Positions 7,232 to 13,058 of a stretch of DNA of 14,357 nt are shown piece after piece. Positions within the stretch are counted from its first letter, which is position 1. Each line of letters begins with the position of its first letter. The notes under the pieces were generated by a model, which had not been told where the DNA came from, ran no database searches, and saw nothing but the letters and a program-made list of their open reading frames with translations. The position numbers were made by a program, and so were the translations under genes. Source of the stretch: Actinomycetota bacterium (lineage in GTDB: Bacteria; Actinomycetota; UBA4738); the NCBI GenBank assembly GCA_005888465.1, contig VAYJ01000016.1:1-14357 (forward strand). Direction: 5' to 3'.

Positions 7232-7582
7232 TCAGCGAAGCGCGCTGGTCGACGAGGGGAGCGCCCCGACGTTCGCGCGCAGCGCCGCGACCTCGTCCCG
7301 GAGCTTCGCGAGCTCCTGGCCGTGCCGCGTGGACACGCCCTGGATCCTGCGGTCGAGCTCCTGTAGGATCAGGTCCATCCGATCGAGCACGTCCTTGACC
7401 ATTCCCTCGTAGAACCCCTGACGCGCAGCCGCGAGCCGGCCCTCCAGCTCATCGGTGTCCAGTCGCGTCTGACGCTCGAGCAGCTCCTCGGAGAGCGAAT
7501 GCAGGTAGTAGCGAAGCGCACGCCGCCGCCGGTACCACTGGATGAACCATTGCGGCAGGATCTTCTTCGCGAGCGCTCGCAC
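7232..7582 (-). CDS. Small coiled-coil protein, function unknown
   Basis: A 116-residue protein that I cannot assign to a named family. The first 24 residues are basic and aromatic (ALAKKILPQWFIQWYRRRR), which could form an amphipathic membrane-surface or protein-binding helix. There is no clear transmembrane segment. Residues about 28-107 are almost entirely helical with heptad-like leucines (LSEELLERQ, LILQELDRRI, ELAKLRDEVAALRANVGAL), and the end is Ser/Ala-rich. I chose the GTG at 7582 because a TAAGCT box lies 8 bases before it. Reading further back to 7663 would overlap the start of the divergent wzm gene and adds low-complexity residues. It is 3 bases before the GT4-DUF4214-methyltransferase gene, so the two are probably co-transcribed. 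A scaffold or length-ruler part in polysaccharide assembly is possible but only an inference. Confidence 0.7.
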   Translation of the reverse strand: MRALAKKILPQWFIQWYRRRRALRYYLHSLSEELLERQTRLDTDELEGRLAAARQGFYEGMVKDVLDRMDLILQELDRRIQGVSTRHGQELAKLRDEVAALRANVGALPSSTSALR

Positions 7583-7590
7583 GGTAGGCA

Positions 7591-7596
7591 AGCTTA
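7591..7596 (-). promoter_or_regulatory. Candidate -10 box for the minus-strand coiled-coil/glycosyltransferase operon
   Basis: On the minus strand TAAGCT lies 8 bases before the GTG at 7582. CCGACC (7619-7614) is a partial -35 match with a 17-base spacer. This box and the wzm box at 7624-7629 lie back to back in a divergent intergenic region of about 59 bases, so the two operons may be regulated together. Confidence 0.4.
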
Positions 7597-7623
7597 GCGC
7601 ACGGGAGTCCGGGGGTCGGCCTG

Positions 7624-7629
7624 TAGACT
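7624..7629 (+). promoter_or_regulatory. Candidate -10 box for the Wzm/Wzt export operon
   Basis: TAGACT, preceded directly by TG, ends 12 bases before the ATG at 7642, implying a leader of about 5 bases. No good -35 is visible at 16-19 bases upstream. It is the only intergenic region upstream of the six-gene plus-strand operon, so a promoter is expected about here. Confidence 0.42.
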
Positions 7630-7641
7630 TGGGCGAAACCC

Positions 7642-8580
7642 ATGGCGACCAGCACGTATCCACCCGAACGCGCCGCGCCTCACCCCGCCCCCGCGCCCAT
7701 CGTTCGCACCTCCGAGCCGCCTCGATTCCATCTCGTGGGCCGGATCCGCGAGCTCGCCCGCACGCGCGAGATCCTCGGGAACCTCGTCCGCAAGGAAGTC
7801 AAGGTGAAGTACAAGTCCTCGGTGCTGGGCGTCGCCTGGTCGATGCTGAACCCGATCCTGTACCTCGCGGTGTTCACGCTCGTGTTCAGCGTGGTGCTCC
7901 CGGCGTCGGTCCCGAACTTTCCCGTCTACCTGCTCTCGGGCCTGCTCGCCTGGAACCTGTTCGCGACCTCGCTCTCGCTCGCGTCGCGCTCGATCGTGGA
8001 CAACGCGAACTTGGTGACGAAGGTCTACTTCCCTCGCGAGATCCTCCCGCTTGCGTCGGAGGGTTCGGCGCTGGTCGACTTCGCGCTGCAGGGCGTAGTG
8101 CTCGCGGTCTTCATGGCCGCGCTTCGCTACTCGTTCGTCGGCGCGAACCTGTTGCTCCTGCCGCTCGCGATGTTCGCGCTGCTCGTGTTCACGGCGGCGC
8201 TCGCGTTCTGGGTCTCGGCGCTCAACGTCCGCTATCGGGATACGCAGCACCTGCTCGGGCTCGCGCTCCTCGCGTGGTTCTGGCTCACGCCGGTGGTCTA
8301 CCCGGGGGGGCTCGTCTACAGGAAGCTCGCGCTCGGTCACCACCCGTGGCTCTTCAAGCTCTTTCTCCTCAACCCGATGGCCGACATCGTGTTCGGCTTC
8401 CAGCGGGCCCTGTACGCGCATGTCCAGCCGCGCGGCGCCGCCCAGGCTGTGCTCATCCCCGTGAGCGTCGGGTGGCTCGCGCTCGTCCTCGGCGCGGTGT
8501 CGGTGGGATCGCTCGTGCTCCTCTGGCTCGCGTGGCGAACGTTCTTCCACCTCTCCGGGGACTTCGCCGAGGAGCTCTGA
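7642..8580 (+). CDS. wzm: ABC-2 type polysaccharide export permease (Wzm-like)
   Basis: A 312-residue inner-membrane permease of the Wzm/TagG/RfbD type that passes a lipid-linked polysaccharide across the cytoplasmic membrane with an ATPase partner. A Pro/Ala-rich cytosolic N-terminus (about 1-30) is followed by the amphipathic segment LVRKEVKVKYKSSVLGVAW (48-66). The transmembrane helices are at about 67-87, 95-115, 143-162, 168-195, 204-222 and 271-297. Family hallmarks are KYKSSVLGVAWSMLNP, the middle segment NANLVTKVYFPREILPL (121-137), LNVRYRDTQHL (194-204), LTPVVYP (215-221) and LNPMADIVFGFQRALY (243-258). It is the first gene of the operon, 6 bases before the ATPase gene. A run of seven G at 8304-8310 sits inside the coding region without disrupting it. 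The family call is secure; the exported polymer is unknown. Confidence 0.94.
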   Translation: MATSTYPPERAAPHPAPAPIVRTSEPPRFHLVGRIRELARTREILGNLVRKEVKVKYKSSVLGVAWSMLNPILYLAVFTLVFSVVLPASVPNFPVYLLSGLLAWNLFATSLSLASRSIVDNANLVTKVYFPREILPLASEGSALVDFALQGVVLAVFMAALRYSFVGANLLLLPLAMFALLVFTAALAFWVSALNVRYRDTQHLLGLALLAWFWLTPVVYPGGLVYRKLALGHHPWLFKLFLLNPMADIVFGFQRALYAHVQPRGAAQAVLIPVSVGWLALVLGAVSVGSLVLLWLAWRTFFHLSGDFAEEL

Positions 8581-8586
8581 GCCTTC

Positions 8587-9762
8587 GTGGCGGCCGCGAT
8601 CTCGATCGAGGGCATCGGCAAGCGCTTCCGCCTGTACCACGAGCGCCCGGACTCGCTGAAGGAGCGCGTCATCCACTTCCGCGTGAAGGCCGAGGAGCTC
8701 TGGGCGCTGAAGCACGTCTCGGTCGACGTGGCCGAGGGCGAGACGCTCGGCCTGATCGGCCCGAACGGCTCCGGCAAGACCACGCTCCTCAAGATCGTCG
8801 CGGGAATCCTTCGGCCGACCGAGGGGCGGGTGACCACGCGCGGGCGGATCGCGGCGCTCCTCGCGCTCGCGGCGGGGTTCCACCCCGAGCTGACGGGCCG
8901 GGAGAACGTCTACCTGAACGCGTCGATCCTCGGCCTCTCTCGGCGCGAGATCGACCGGCGGTTCGACGACATCGTCGCGTTCGCGGAGCTCGAGGAGTTC
9001 GTCGACAACCAGGTCAAGTTCTACTCCTCGGGGATGTACGTGCGGCTCGGCTTCGCCGTCGCGGTGCACGTGGACCCTGCGATCCTGCTCGTTGACGAGG
9101 TGCTCGCCGTCGGCGACATCGCGTTCCAGGCCAAGTGCCTGGAGCGGATCCGCGCGTTCCAGCAGGAGGGGCGGACGATCGTGTTCGTGACCCACGCGCC
9201 CGACCTGGTCCTTCGCGTGTGCGATCGCGTCGTCCTGCTCGACCACGGCGCGATCGTGGACGAGGGCGAGCCGCGCCAGGTCGTGCGCGACTTCCGGCGG
9301 CTCATGAGCCGCCAGTCGGTCGCGTACGGTTGGGACGAGGGGACGAAGGAGATCGAGATCGTCTCCGCGGAGATCTTTGGGCCCGACGGGTCCGGCTCGG
9401 AGATCTTCGCGCCGGGCGACGAACTCGTGATCCAGATGGATCTGAAGGCCTCCACGGCGGTCGAGGACCCGATCATCTCGTTCGCTCTGCACGACGAGAA
9501 CAACACGTTCGTGTTCGGGACGAACAGCGGGTGGCGGATCGGCCCGATCGCCTTCACTGAGGGCAAGTACCGGGCGCAGTTCGTCCTGCGAAGCCTTCCG
9601 TTCGTCGAGGGCCGCTACTACGTCACGCTCGGGGTGCATTCGCGGGACTCCAAACGCGTGTATCACCTGCAGGAGCAGCGCTACGCCTTCGACGTGATCA
9701 AGGGCGAGGAGAACCCCGGCGTGCTGTTCATCCCCGTCGAGTGCAAGGTGGAACGGCTCTGA
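8587..9762 (+). CDS. wzt: ABC transporter ATP-binding protein with C-terminal carbohydrate-recognition domain (Wzt-like)
   Basis: This is the ATPase partner of the upstream permease. The 391-residue protein has Walker A GPNGSGKT at 58-65 and the ELTGRENVYLNASILGL segment (101-117) typical of polysaccharide exporters. The signature YSSGM is at 146-150, Walker B ILLVDE at 166-171, and the switch histidine is H203. After residue about 250 comes a separate beta-rich domain of about 140 residues (EIEIVSAEIFGPDG, then FAPGDELVIQMDLKA, and SFALHDENNTFVFGTNSGW), matching the Wzt C-terminal domain. In E. coli O8/O9a that domain binds the modified end of the glycan. Short ATPases that work by a different export route lack it. 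The GTG at 8587 follows the wzm stop by 6 bases, with AGGAG at 8570-8574 as a rather distant ribosome site. Its stop overlaps the next gene's proposed start. Confidence 0.94.
   Translation: MAAAISIEGIGKRFRLYHERPDSLKERVIHFRVKAEELWALKHVSVDVAEGETLGLIGPNGSGKTTLLKIVAGILRPTEGRVTTRGRIAALLALAAGFHPELTGRENVYLNASILGLSRREIDRRFDDIVAFAELEEFVDNQVKFYSSGMYVRLGFAVAVHVDPAILLVDEVLAVGDIAFQAKCLERIRAFQQEGRTIVFVTHAPDLVLRVCDRVVLLDHGAIVDEGEPRQVVRDFRRLMSRQSVAYGWDEGTKEIEIVSAEIFGPDGSGSEIFAPGDELVIQMDLKASTAVEDPIISFALHDENNTFVFGTNSGWRIGPIAFTEGKYRAQFVLRSLPFVEGRYYVTLGVHSRDSKRVYHLQEQRYAFDVIKGEENPGVLFIPVECKVERL
9745..9751 (+). promoter_or_regulatory. Ribosome binding site supporting a CTG start at 9759
   Basis: AAGGTGG differs by one base from AAGGAGG and ends 7 bases before CTG at 9759, an ideal spacing. 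The only in-frame GTG nearby, at 9741, has no such sequence in front and would itself lie upstream of this site. Confidence 0.5.
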
Positions 9763-10751
9763 GGATCCTGCTCGTCTCCTCGTACCCGCCGCGGCACTGC
9801 GGCGTCGGCTCCTACGCGCACGGGCAGGCCGGGCGCCTGCGGGAGGAGGGCCACGAGGTCACGGTGCTCTCGCCCCCCGACGGCGACGGGGACGTGCGCG
9901 TGCCGTTCGAGAACGGGAGGCCGTTCTTCCGTGCCGCGCGGATCGGCGGCCGGTTCGACCGCATCGTGGTCCAGTTCCAACCGAGCCTCTACTACCCACC
10001 TCGCCGGCCGGTCGCGAAGGTCCTCGCCTCGCTCGGGCTCTTGTGGCTCGCCGTCGAGCGAGGCCGGCGGCTCGAACTGGTCGTGCACGAGGCCGATCCC
10101 CCGAAGCGCTGGCGCCCCGACTATCTCCTCCTGGCGTGGGGGTTCGCGAAGGCCGGTCGCGTCTCGTTCCACACGCGCGCCGAGTGGCGGGCGCTGGAGC
10201 GCGACTACCGCATCCGGGTGCGAGGCGCCGTCATCGAGCATCGGATCGAATCCGGGCCCCGGACGGAACGGGACGTTGCGCGGCAGCGGCTCGGGATCGG
10301 ACCGGGCGACGGTCCGGTCTTCGTCTGCGCCGGGTTCCTGCAACCGTCCAAGGGGTTCGACCGGGCGGTCGAGGCCATGGCGGCCAACGGATCCACAGGC
10401 GCGAGACTGTATATCGTTGGCTCCATCCGGGAGGACACGGCCGAGAACCGAGACTTCGTACGAGCGCTCCGCGAGCGAGCGGGCGAGGTCCCCGGCGTCA
10501 CGGTCGAGGAGCGCTTCCTCCCGGGCGACGAGTTCGACCTGTGGGTGTCGGCGGCCGATTGGCTGGTGATCCCCTACCGTCGATCGTGGTCCTCCGGGAT
10601 GCTGGCCCGCGCGCGCGCCTTGGGCGTTCCCGCGATCGTCACGGCGGTGGGAGGGCTCGCCGAGCAGGCGGGAGCGGGAGACACAGTGGTGAAGGACGAC
10701 GAGGGCCTTCGGCGCGCCTTCCGCCAGGCGGGCCGCGAGGCTCTGCGGTGA
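9759..10751 (+). CDS. Glycosyltransferase family 4
   Basis: A 330-residue GT-B glycosyltransferase if started at CTG 9759, or 336 if started at GTG 9741. I prefer 9759 because it gives the typical N-terminus RILLVSSYPPRHCGVGSY, has a strong Shine-Dalgarno sequence 7 bases before it, and overlaps the wzt stop as CTGA. That matches the GTGA and ATGA overlaps at the next two junctions. The N-terminal domain has the glycine-containing loop at about 15-19. The C-terminal donor domain starts near residue 185 with PVFVCAGFLQPSKGFDRAVEA, then ARLYIVGSIRE, and WLVIPYRRSWSSGMLARARALG (about 268-289). The two glutamates often seen in the family's EX7E motif are not evident there, so donor binding may differ. 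It probably adds a sugar to the lipid-linked glycan in the cytosol; donor and acceptor are unknown. Confidence 0.86.
   Translation: MRILLVSSYPPRHCGVGSYAHGQAGRLREEGHEVTVLSPPDGDGDVRVPFENGRPFFRAARIGGRFDRIVVQFQPSLYYPPRRPVAKVLASLGLLWLAVERGRRLELVVHEADPPKRWRPDYLLLAWGFAKAGRVSFHTRAEWRALERDYRIRVRGAVIEHRIESGPRTERDVARQRLGIGPGDGPVFVCAGFLQPSKGFDRAVEAMAANGSTGARLYIVGSIREDTAENRDFVRALRERAGEVPGVTVEERFLPGDEFDLWVSAADWLVIPYRRSWSSGMLARARALGVPAIVTAVGGLAEQAGAGDTVVKDDEGLRRAFRQAGREALR
10737..10740 (+). promoter_or_regulatory. Ribosome binding site for the SMR-like gene
   Basis: GAGG ends 7 bases before GTG at 10748, supporting that start over longer readings of the same frame, which remains open far into the preceding gene. 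Confidence 0.45.
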
Positions 10752-11164
10752 GCGAGCGCCTCGCGACGAAAGGACGGACGTTGCTCTACGGGCTGATCAT
10801 CATCTCGGTGCTCCTCGCGGCGACCGCGCAGATCCTGCTGAAGCACGGGATGACGCAGGTCACGGACCATGGCGCGATCCCGCTCGCGCTGAACCGGCCG
10901 GTCGCGACCCTCCGGCGCATCGCCGCGAACGCCTCGGTGTGGATCGGCCTGCTCACCTTCGTCGTCTCGGCGGCGGTGTGGATCGTTGTCCTCTCGAAGG
11001 TCTCGCTGTCGTTCGCCTACCCGTTCGTGTCGTTCACGTACATCGTGATCCTGCTCTTCGACGGGCTGGTCCTGCACGAGACGGTCTCGGGGTTGCGGTG
11101 GGCGGGCGTGGCGTTCATCGTGGCCGGCATCTTGCTCGTCTCCCGCACCCACCAGAGCGCATGA
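10748..11164 (+). CDS. Four-helix SMR/EamA-like membrane protein, possible lipid-linked sugar flippase subunit
   Basis: A 138-residue membrane protein with four predicted helices at about 12-32, 63-83, 88-107 and 116-132. The sequence VVLSKVSLSFAYPFVSFTYI (80-99), the acidic HET before the last helix, and the ending GVAFIVAGILLVSR are typical of small multidrug resistance and EamA half-transporters. They most resemble ArnE/ArnF-type proteins that flip undecaprenyl-phosphate aminoarabinose. It lacks the clear membrane glutamate that defines EmrE-type drug pumps in helix 1 (this helix reads LLYGLIIISVLLAATAQILL). It overlaps the GT4 gene by GTGA and the GT2 gene by ATGA, indicating tight translational coupling with both. 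I infer it moves a polyprenyl-phosphate sugar or helps anchor a glycosyltransferase. Such proteins normally work as dimers. Substrate unknown. Confidence 0.78.
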   Translation: MSERLATKGRTLLYGLIIISVLLAATAQILLKHGMTQVTDHGAIPLALNRPVATLRRIAANASVWIGLLTFVVSAAVWIVVLSKVSLSFAYPFVSFTYIVILLFDGLVLHETVSGLRWAGVAFIVAGILLVSRTHQSA

Positions 11165-12012
11165 ACGAGCTCGCCGTCGTCATCGTCAACATGGACAGCG
11201 GCGAGGACGCGCTCCGGTGCGTGCGCTCCGTCCTGGACTCGGCCGGGGACATCGGCCTTGAGGTCGTGGTCGTCGATAACGACTCGCACGACGGGAGCGA
11301 GGCGGCGGTCGTCCAGGCATACCCGCAGGTCCGGCTCATCAAGAACCGGTCGAACCGAGGGTTCCCCGCAGCCGCGAACCAAGGCATGCTCGCGACGAGC
11401 TCGGAGTTCGTCTTGCTCATCAACCCGGACGCAGAAGTGACGGCGGGGACGCTCGAGGGGTTCCTGAAGGTCGCCCACGACCATCCCGGCGCCGGCGCCG
11501 TCGGCGCGCTCACCCGCGATCCGGACGGGACCGTCTACCCCTCGGCCCGGATGGTGCCGACCATGGGGCAGGGTCTGGCCCACACGGTGCTCGCGCCGTT
11601 CTGGCCCGACAACCCGTGGTCGCGCGCGTATCGCCTCGCGTCCTGGGATCGAACCGGCGAGCGCCAGGTGGACTGGGTCTCGGGCTCCTCGATGGTCCTT
11701 CGCCGCGCGGCCCTCGACGCCGTCGGGATCTTCGACGAACGGTTCTTCATGTACGTGGAGGACATGGACCTCTGCACGCGCATGCGCGCGGCGGGCTGGG
11801 AGGTCTGGTTCTCGCCCGAGCTCGAGATCACGCATGTCGGCGGCACGGCAACTGCCGGCAAGCGCCGGATGACCTTCGAGCATTCGAAGAGCGCGTACGC
11901 GTACTTCGTGAAACACCACCCCTCCGGGCCGGCCAGGGCGCTCCGGCCGTTCGTGTGGACCGTCCTTCGCTCGCGCGCCGCGGTCGTGTCCCGGCTGCGG
12001 GGCGAACGCTAG
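11161..12012 (+). CDS. Glycosyltransferase family 2 (WbbL/rhamnosyltransferase-like)
   Basis: A 283-residue GT-A fold protein. Motifs in order: nucleotide-binding start LAVVIVNMDSGEDALRCVRS (4-23), VVVDNDSHDGS (36-46), NRSNRGFPAAANQGM (62-76), the metal-binding DXD-like INPDAE (87-92), VSGSSMVLRRAAL (173-185) and FDERFFMYVEDMDLCTRMR (191-209), whose ED at 200-201 is the expected catalytic region. This set matches WbbL-type GT2 enzymes, many of which transfer rhamnose from dTDP-rhamnose, though the donor cannot be read from sequence. No transmembrane segment is evident, so it acts at the cytosolic face of the membrane. Its ATG overlaps the preceding stop (ATGA). The nucleotidyltransferase gene begins 23 bases after its stop. 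Confidence 0.9.
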   Translation: MNELAVVIVNMDSGEDALRCVRSVLDSAGDIGLEVVVVDNDSHDGSEAAVVQAYPQVRLIKNRSNRGFPAAANQGMLATSSEFVLLINPDAEVTAGTLEGFLKVAHDHPGAGAVGALTRDPDGTVYPSARMVPTMGQGLAHTVLAPFWPDNPWSRAYRLASWDRTGERQVDWVSGSSMVLRRAALDAVGIFDERFFMYVEDMDLCTRMRAAGWEVWFSPELEITHVGGTATAGKRRMTFEHSKSAYAYFVKHHPSGPARALRPFVWTVLRSRAAVVSRLRGER

Positions 12013-12022
12013 CCGCGGGCCG

Positions 12023-12028
12023 TAGCCG
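12023..12028 (+). promoter_or_regulatory. Weak candidate -10-like box before the sugar nucleotidyltransferase
   Basis: TAGCCG sits 7 bases before the ATG at 12036, the same spacing as the mnmA box, but lacks the final T of a -10 hexamer. The gene may simply be read from the upstream operon promoter. Confidence 0.2.
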
Positions 12029-12035
12029 GGGTGCC

Positions 12036-13049
12036 ATGCGGGCGATCGTGCTCGTCGGCGGCGAGGGGACGCGCATGCGCCCGCTCACGCGAACGATCCC
12101 GAAGCCGCTCCTGCCGCTCGTCGACCGTCCCTTCCTGCAGCGGCTGCTCGAGCACCTCGGGCGGCACGGGGTCGAACACGTCACCCTGTCCTCGCCGTAC
12201 CTGGAGGAGGCGTTCGCCTCGTTCCTTCGTGCGTGGTCGACCCGGCCGGAGATCGACTGGGTGACGGAGGCGGAGCCGCTCGGGACGGGGGGCGCGGTCG
12301 CGAACGCCGCGCGCGCGCTGGGGGAGACCTTCCTGGTCGGCAACGGCGACATCCTCACGGACCTGGACGTCACCGGGTTGGTCGGCGCGCACCGCGCGGC
12401 GGGGGCCGTCGCGACGATCGCGCTCACCCCGGTCCAGGACGCGCGGCCCTTCGGGCTGGTCGAGCTGGATAACGAGCGGCGCGTCCTCGCGTTTCGCGAG
12501 AAGCCCGCCGAGCTCGTCCCGGGACTGGTGAACGCCGGCACGTACGTGCTGGAGCCCGAGGCGATGCGGGGCGTGGTTCCCGGTCGGGCGACGTCGATCG
12601 AGCGCGAGGTCTTTCCCGCGCTCATCGCGACCCACCGCACGGTGCTCGGATACCCGTCGGACGTCTACTGGATCGACGTGGGGACGCCGGAGAAGTACCT
12701 GCAGGCCACGTTCGACGTTCTGCGGGGAAGGATCGAAGGGCTCTCGTACGCCCGGCCGCACGTCGACCCGTCGGCCGAGGTTGAAGCGGGCGCGAAGCTC
12801 GGCCCGCTCGTGGTGGTCGGGCCGGGCGCGCGCGTCGCGTCGGGCGCGACGGTGGAGGACGCCGTGCTCATGGAGGGCTCGTCCGTCGAATCGGGGGCGA
12901 CGGTGCGTGGTTCGATCCTGGGGCCCTGGGCGATCGTCGGCGCACGAGCCCGGCTCCAGGGCGCGGTCCTGGCCGATCGATCGCGCGTCGCGACGGGTGT
13001 CACTGCGATGGAGGCACGCGTCGAGCCGGGCGAGACGCTACCGTCCTGA
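12036..13049 (+). CDS. Sugar-1-phosphate nucleotidyltransferase with left-handed beta-helix tail, probably mannose-1-phosphate guanylyltransferase
   Basis: A 337-residue two-domain enzyme making an NDP-sugar donor for the neighbouring glycosyltransferases. The N-terminal domain has the pyrophosphorylase signature VGGEGTRMRPLT (7-18), IPKPLLPL (21-28), PLGTGGA (81-87), VGNGDILTDLD (101-111), FREKP (153-157), NAGTYVLEPE (166-175), SIEREVFPAL (187-196) and YWIDVGTPEKYLQA (211-224). Residues about 240-325 are hexapeptide repeats of a left-handed beta-helix (for example VDPSAEVEAGAKLGPLVVVG). The set, with SIEREVFP and WIDVGTP, fits the short GDP-mannose pyrophosphorylase type. A glucose-1-phosphate thymidylyl- or uridylyltransferase is less likely but not excluded. 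ATG at 12036 is preferred; the same frame is open back to 11616 inside the GT2 gene, but that part is not conserved. It ends the operon and converges with the DUF3105 genes. Confidence 0.88.
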   Translation: MRAIVLVGGEGTRMRPLTRTIPKPLLPLVDRPFLQRLLEHLGRHGVEHVTLSSPYLEEAFASFLRAWSTRPEIDWVTEAEPLGTGGAVANAARALGETFLVGNGDILTDLDVTGLVGAHRAAGAVATIALTPVQDARPFGLVELDNERRVLAFREKPAELVPGLVNAGTYVLEPEAMRGVVPGRATSIEREVFPALIATHRTVLGYPSDVYWIDVGTPEKYLQATFDVLRGRIEGLSYARPHVDPSAEVEAGAKLGPLVVVGPGARVASGATVEDAVLMEGSSVESGATVRGSILGPWAIVGARARLQGAVLADRSRVATGVTAMEARVEPGETLPS

Positions 13050-13058
13050 GGGGCTCAG
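13046..13058. terminator. Palindrome spanning two convergent stop codons, possible bidirectional terminator
   Basis: CTGAGGGGCTCAG is a perfect inverted repeat with 5-base-pair arms and a GGG loop (CCC on the other strand). It contains the stop codons of both the plus-strand nucleotidyltransferase (13047-13049) and the minus-strand DUF3105 gene (13055-13057). No U-tract follows. It resembles the element at 5063-5078, although this one is short. Confidence 0.33.

Noticed and set aside
7583..7663. Longer start (ATG at 7663) for the minus-strand coiled-coil gene
   Set aside because: It would cross the divergent promoter region and overlap the wzm start, and the extra residues look non-coding. 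The GTG at 7582 has a -10-like box at suitable distance.
7594..9666. A 690-codon open frame on the minus strand opposite wzm and wzt
   Set aside because: Low-complexity, very rich in Arg, Glu, Asp and His, with no family motif. The plus strand carries complete ABC transporter genes.
11616..12035. Extension of the nucleotidyltransferase upstream to 11616
   Set aside because: The added part overlaps the GT2 gene and has no similarity to the family. The ATG at 12036 places the GGEGTRMRPLT signature at the expected N-terminal position.
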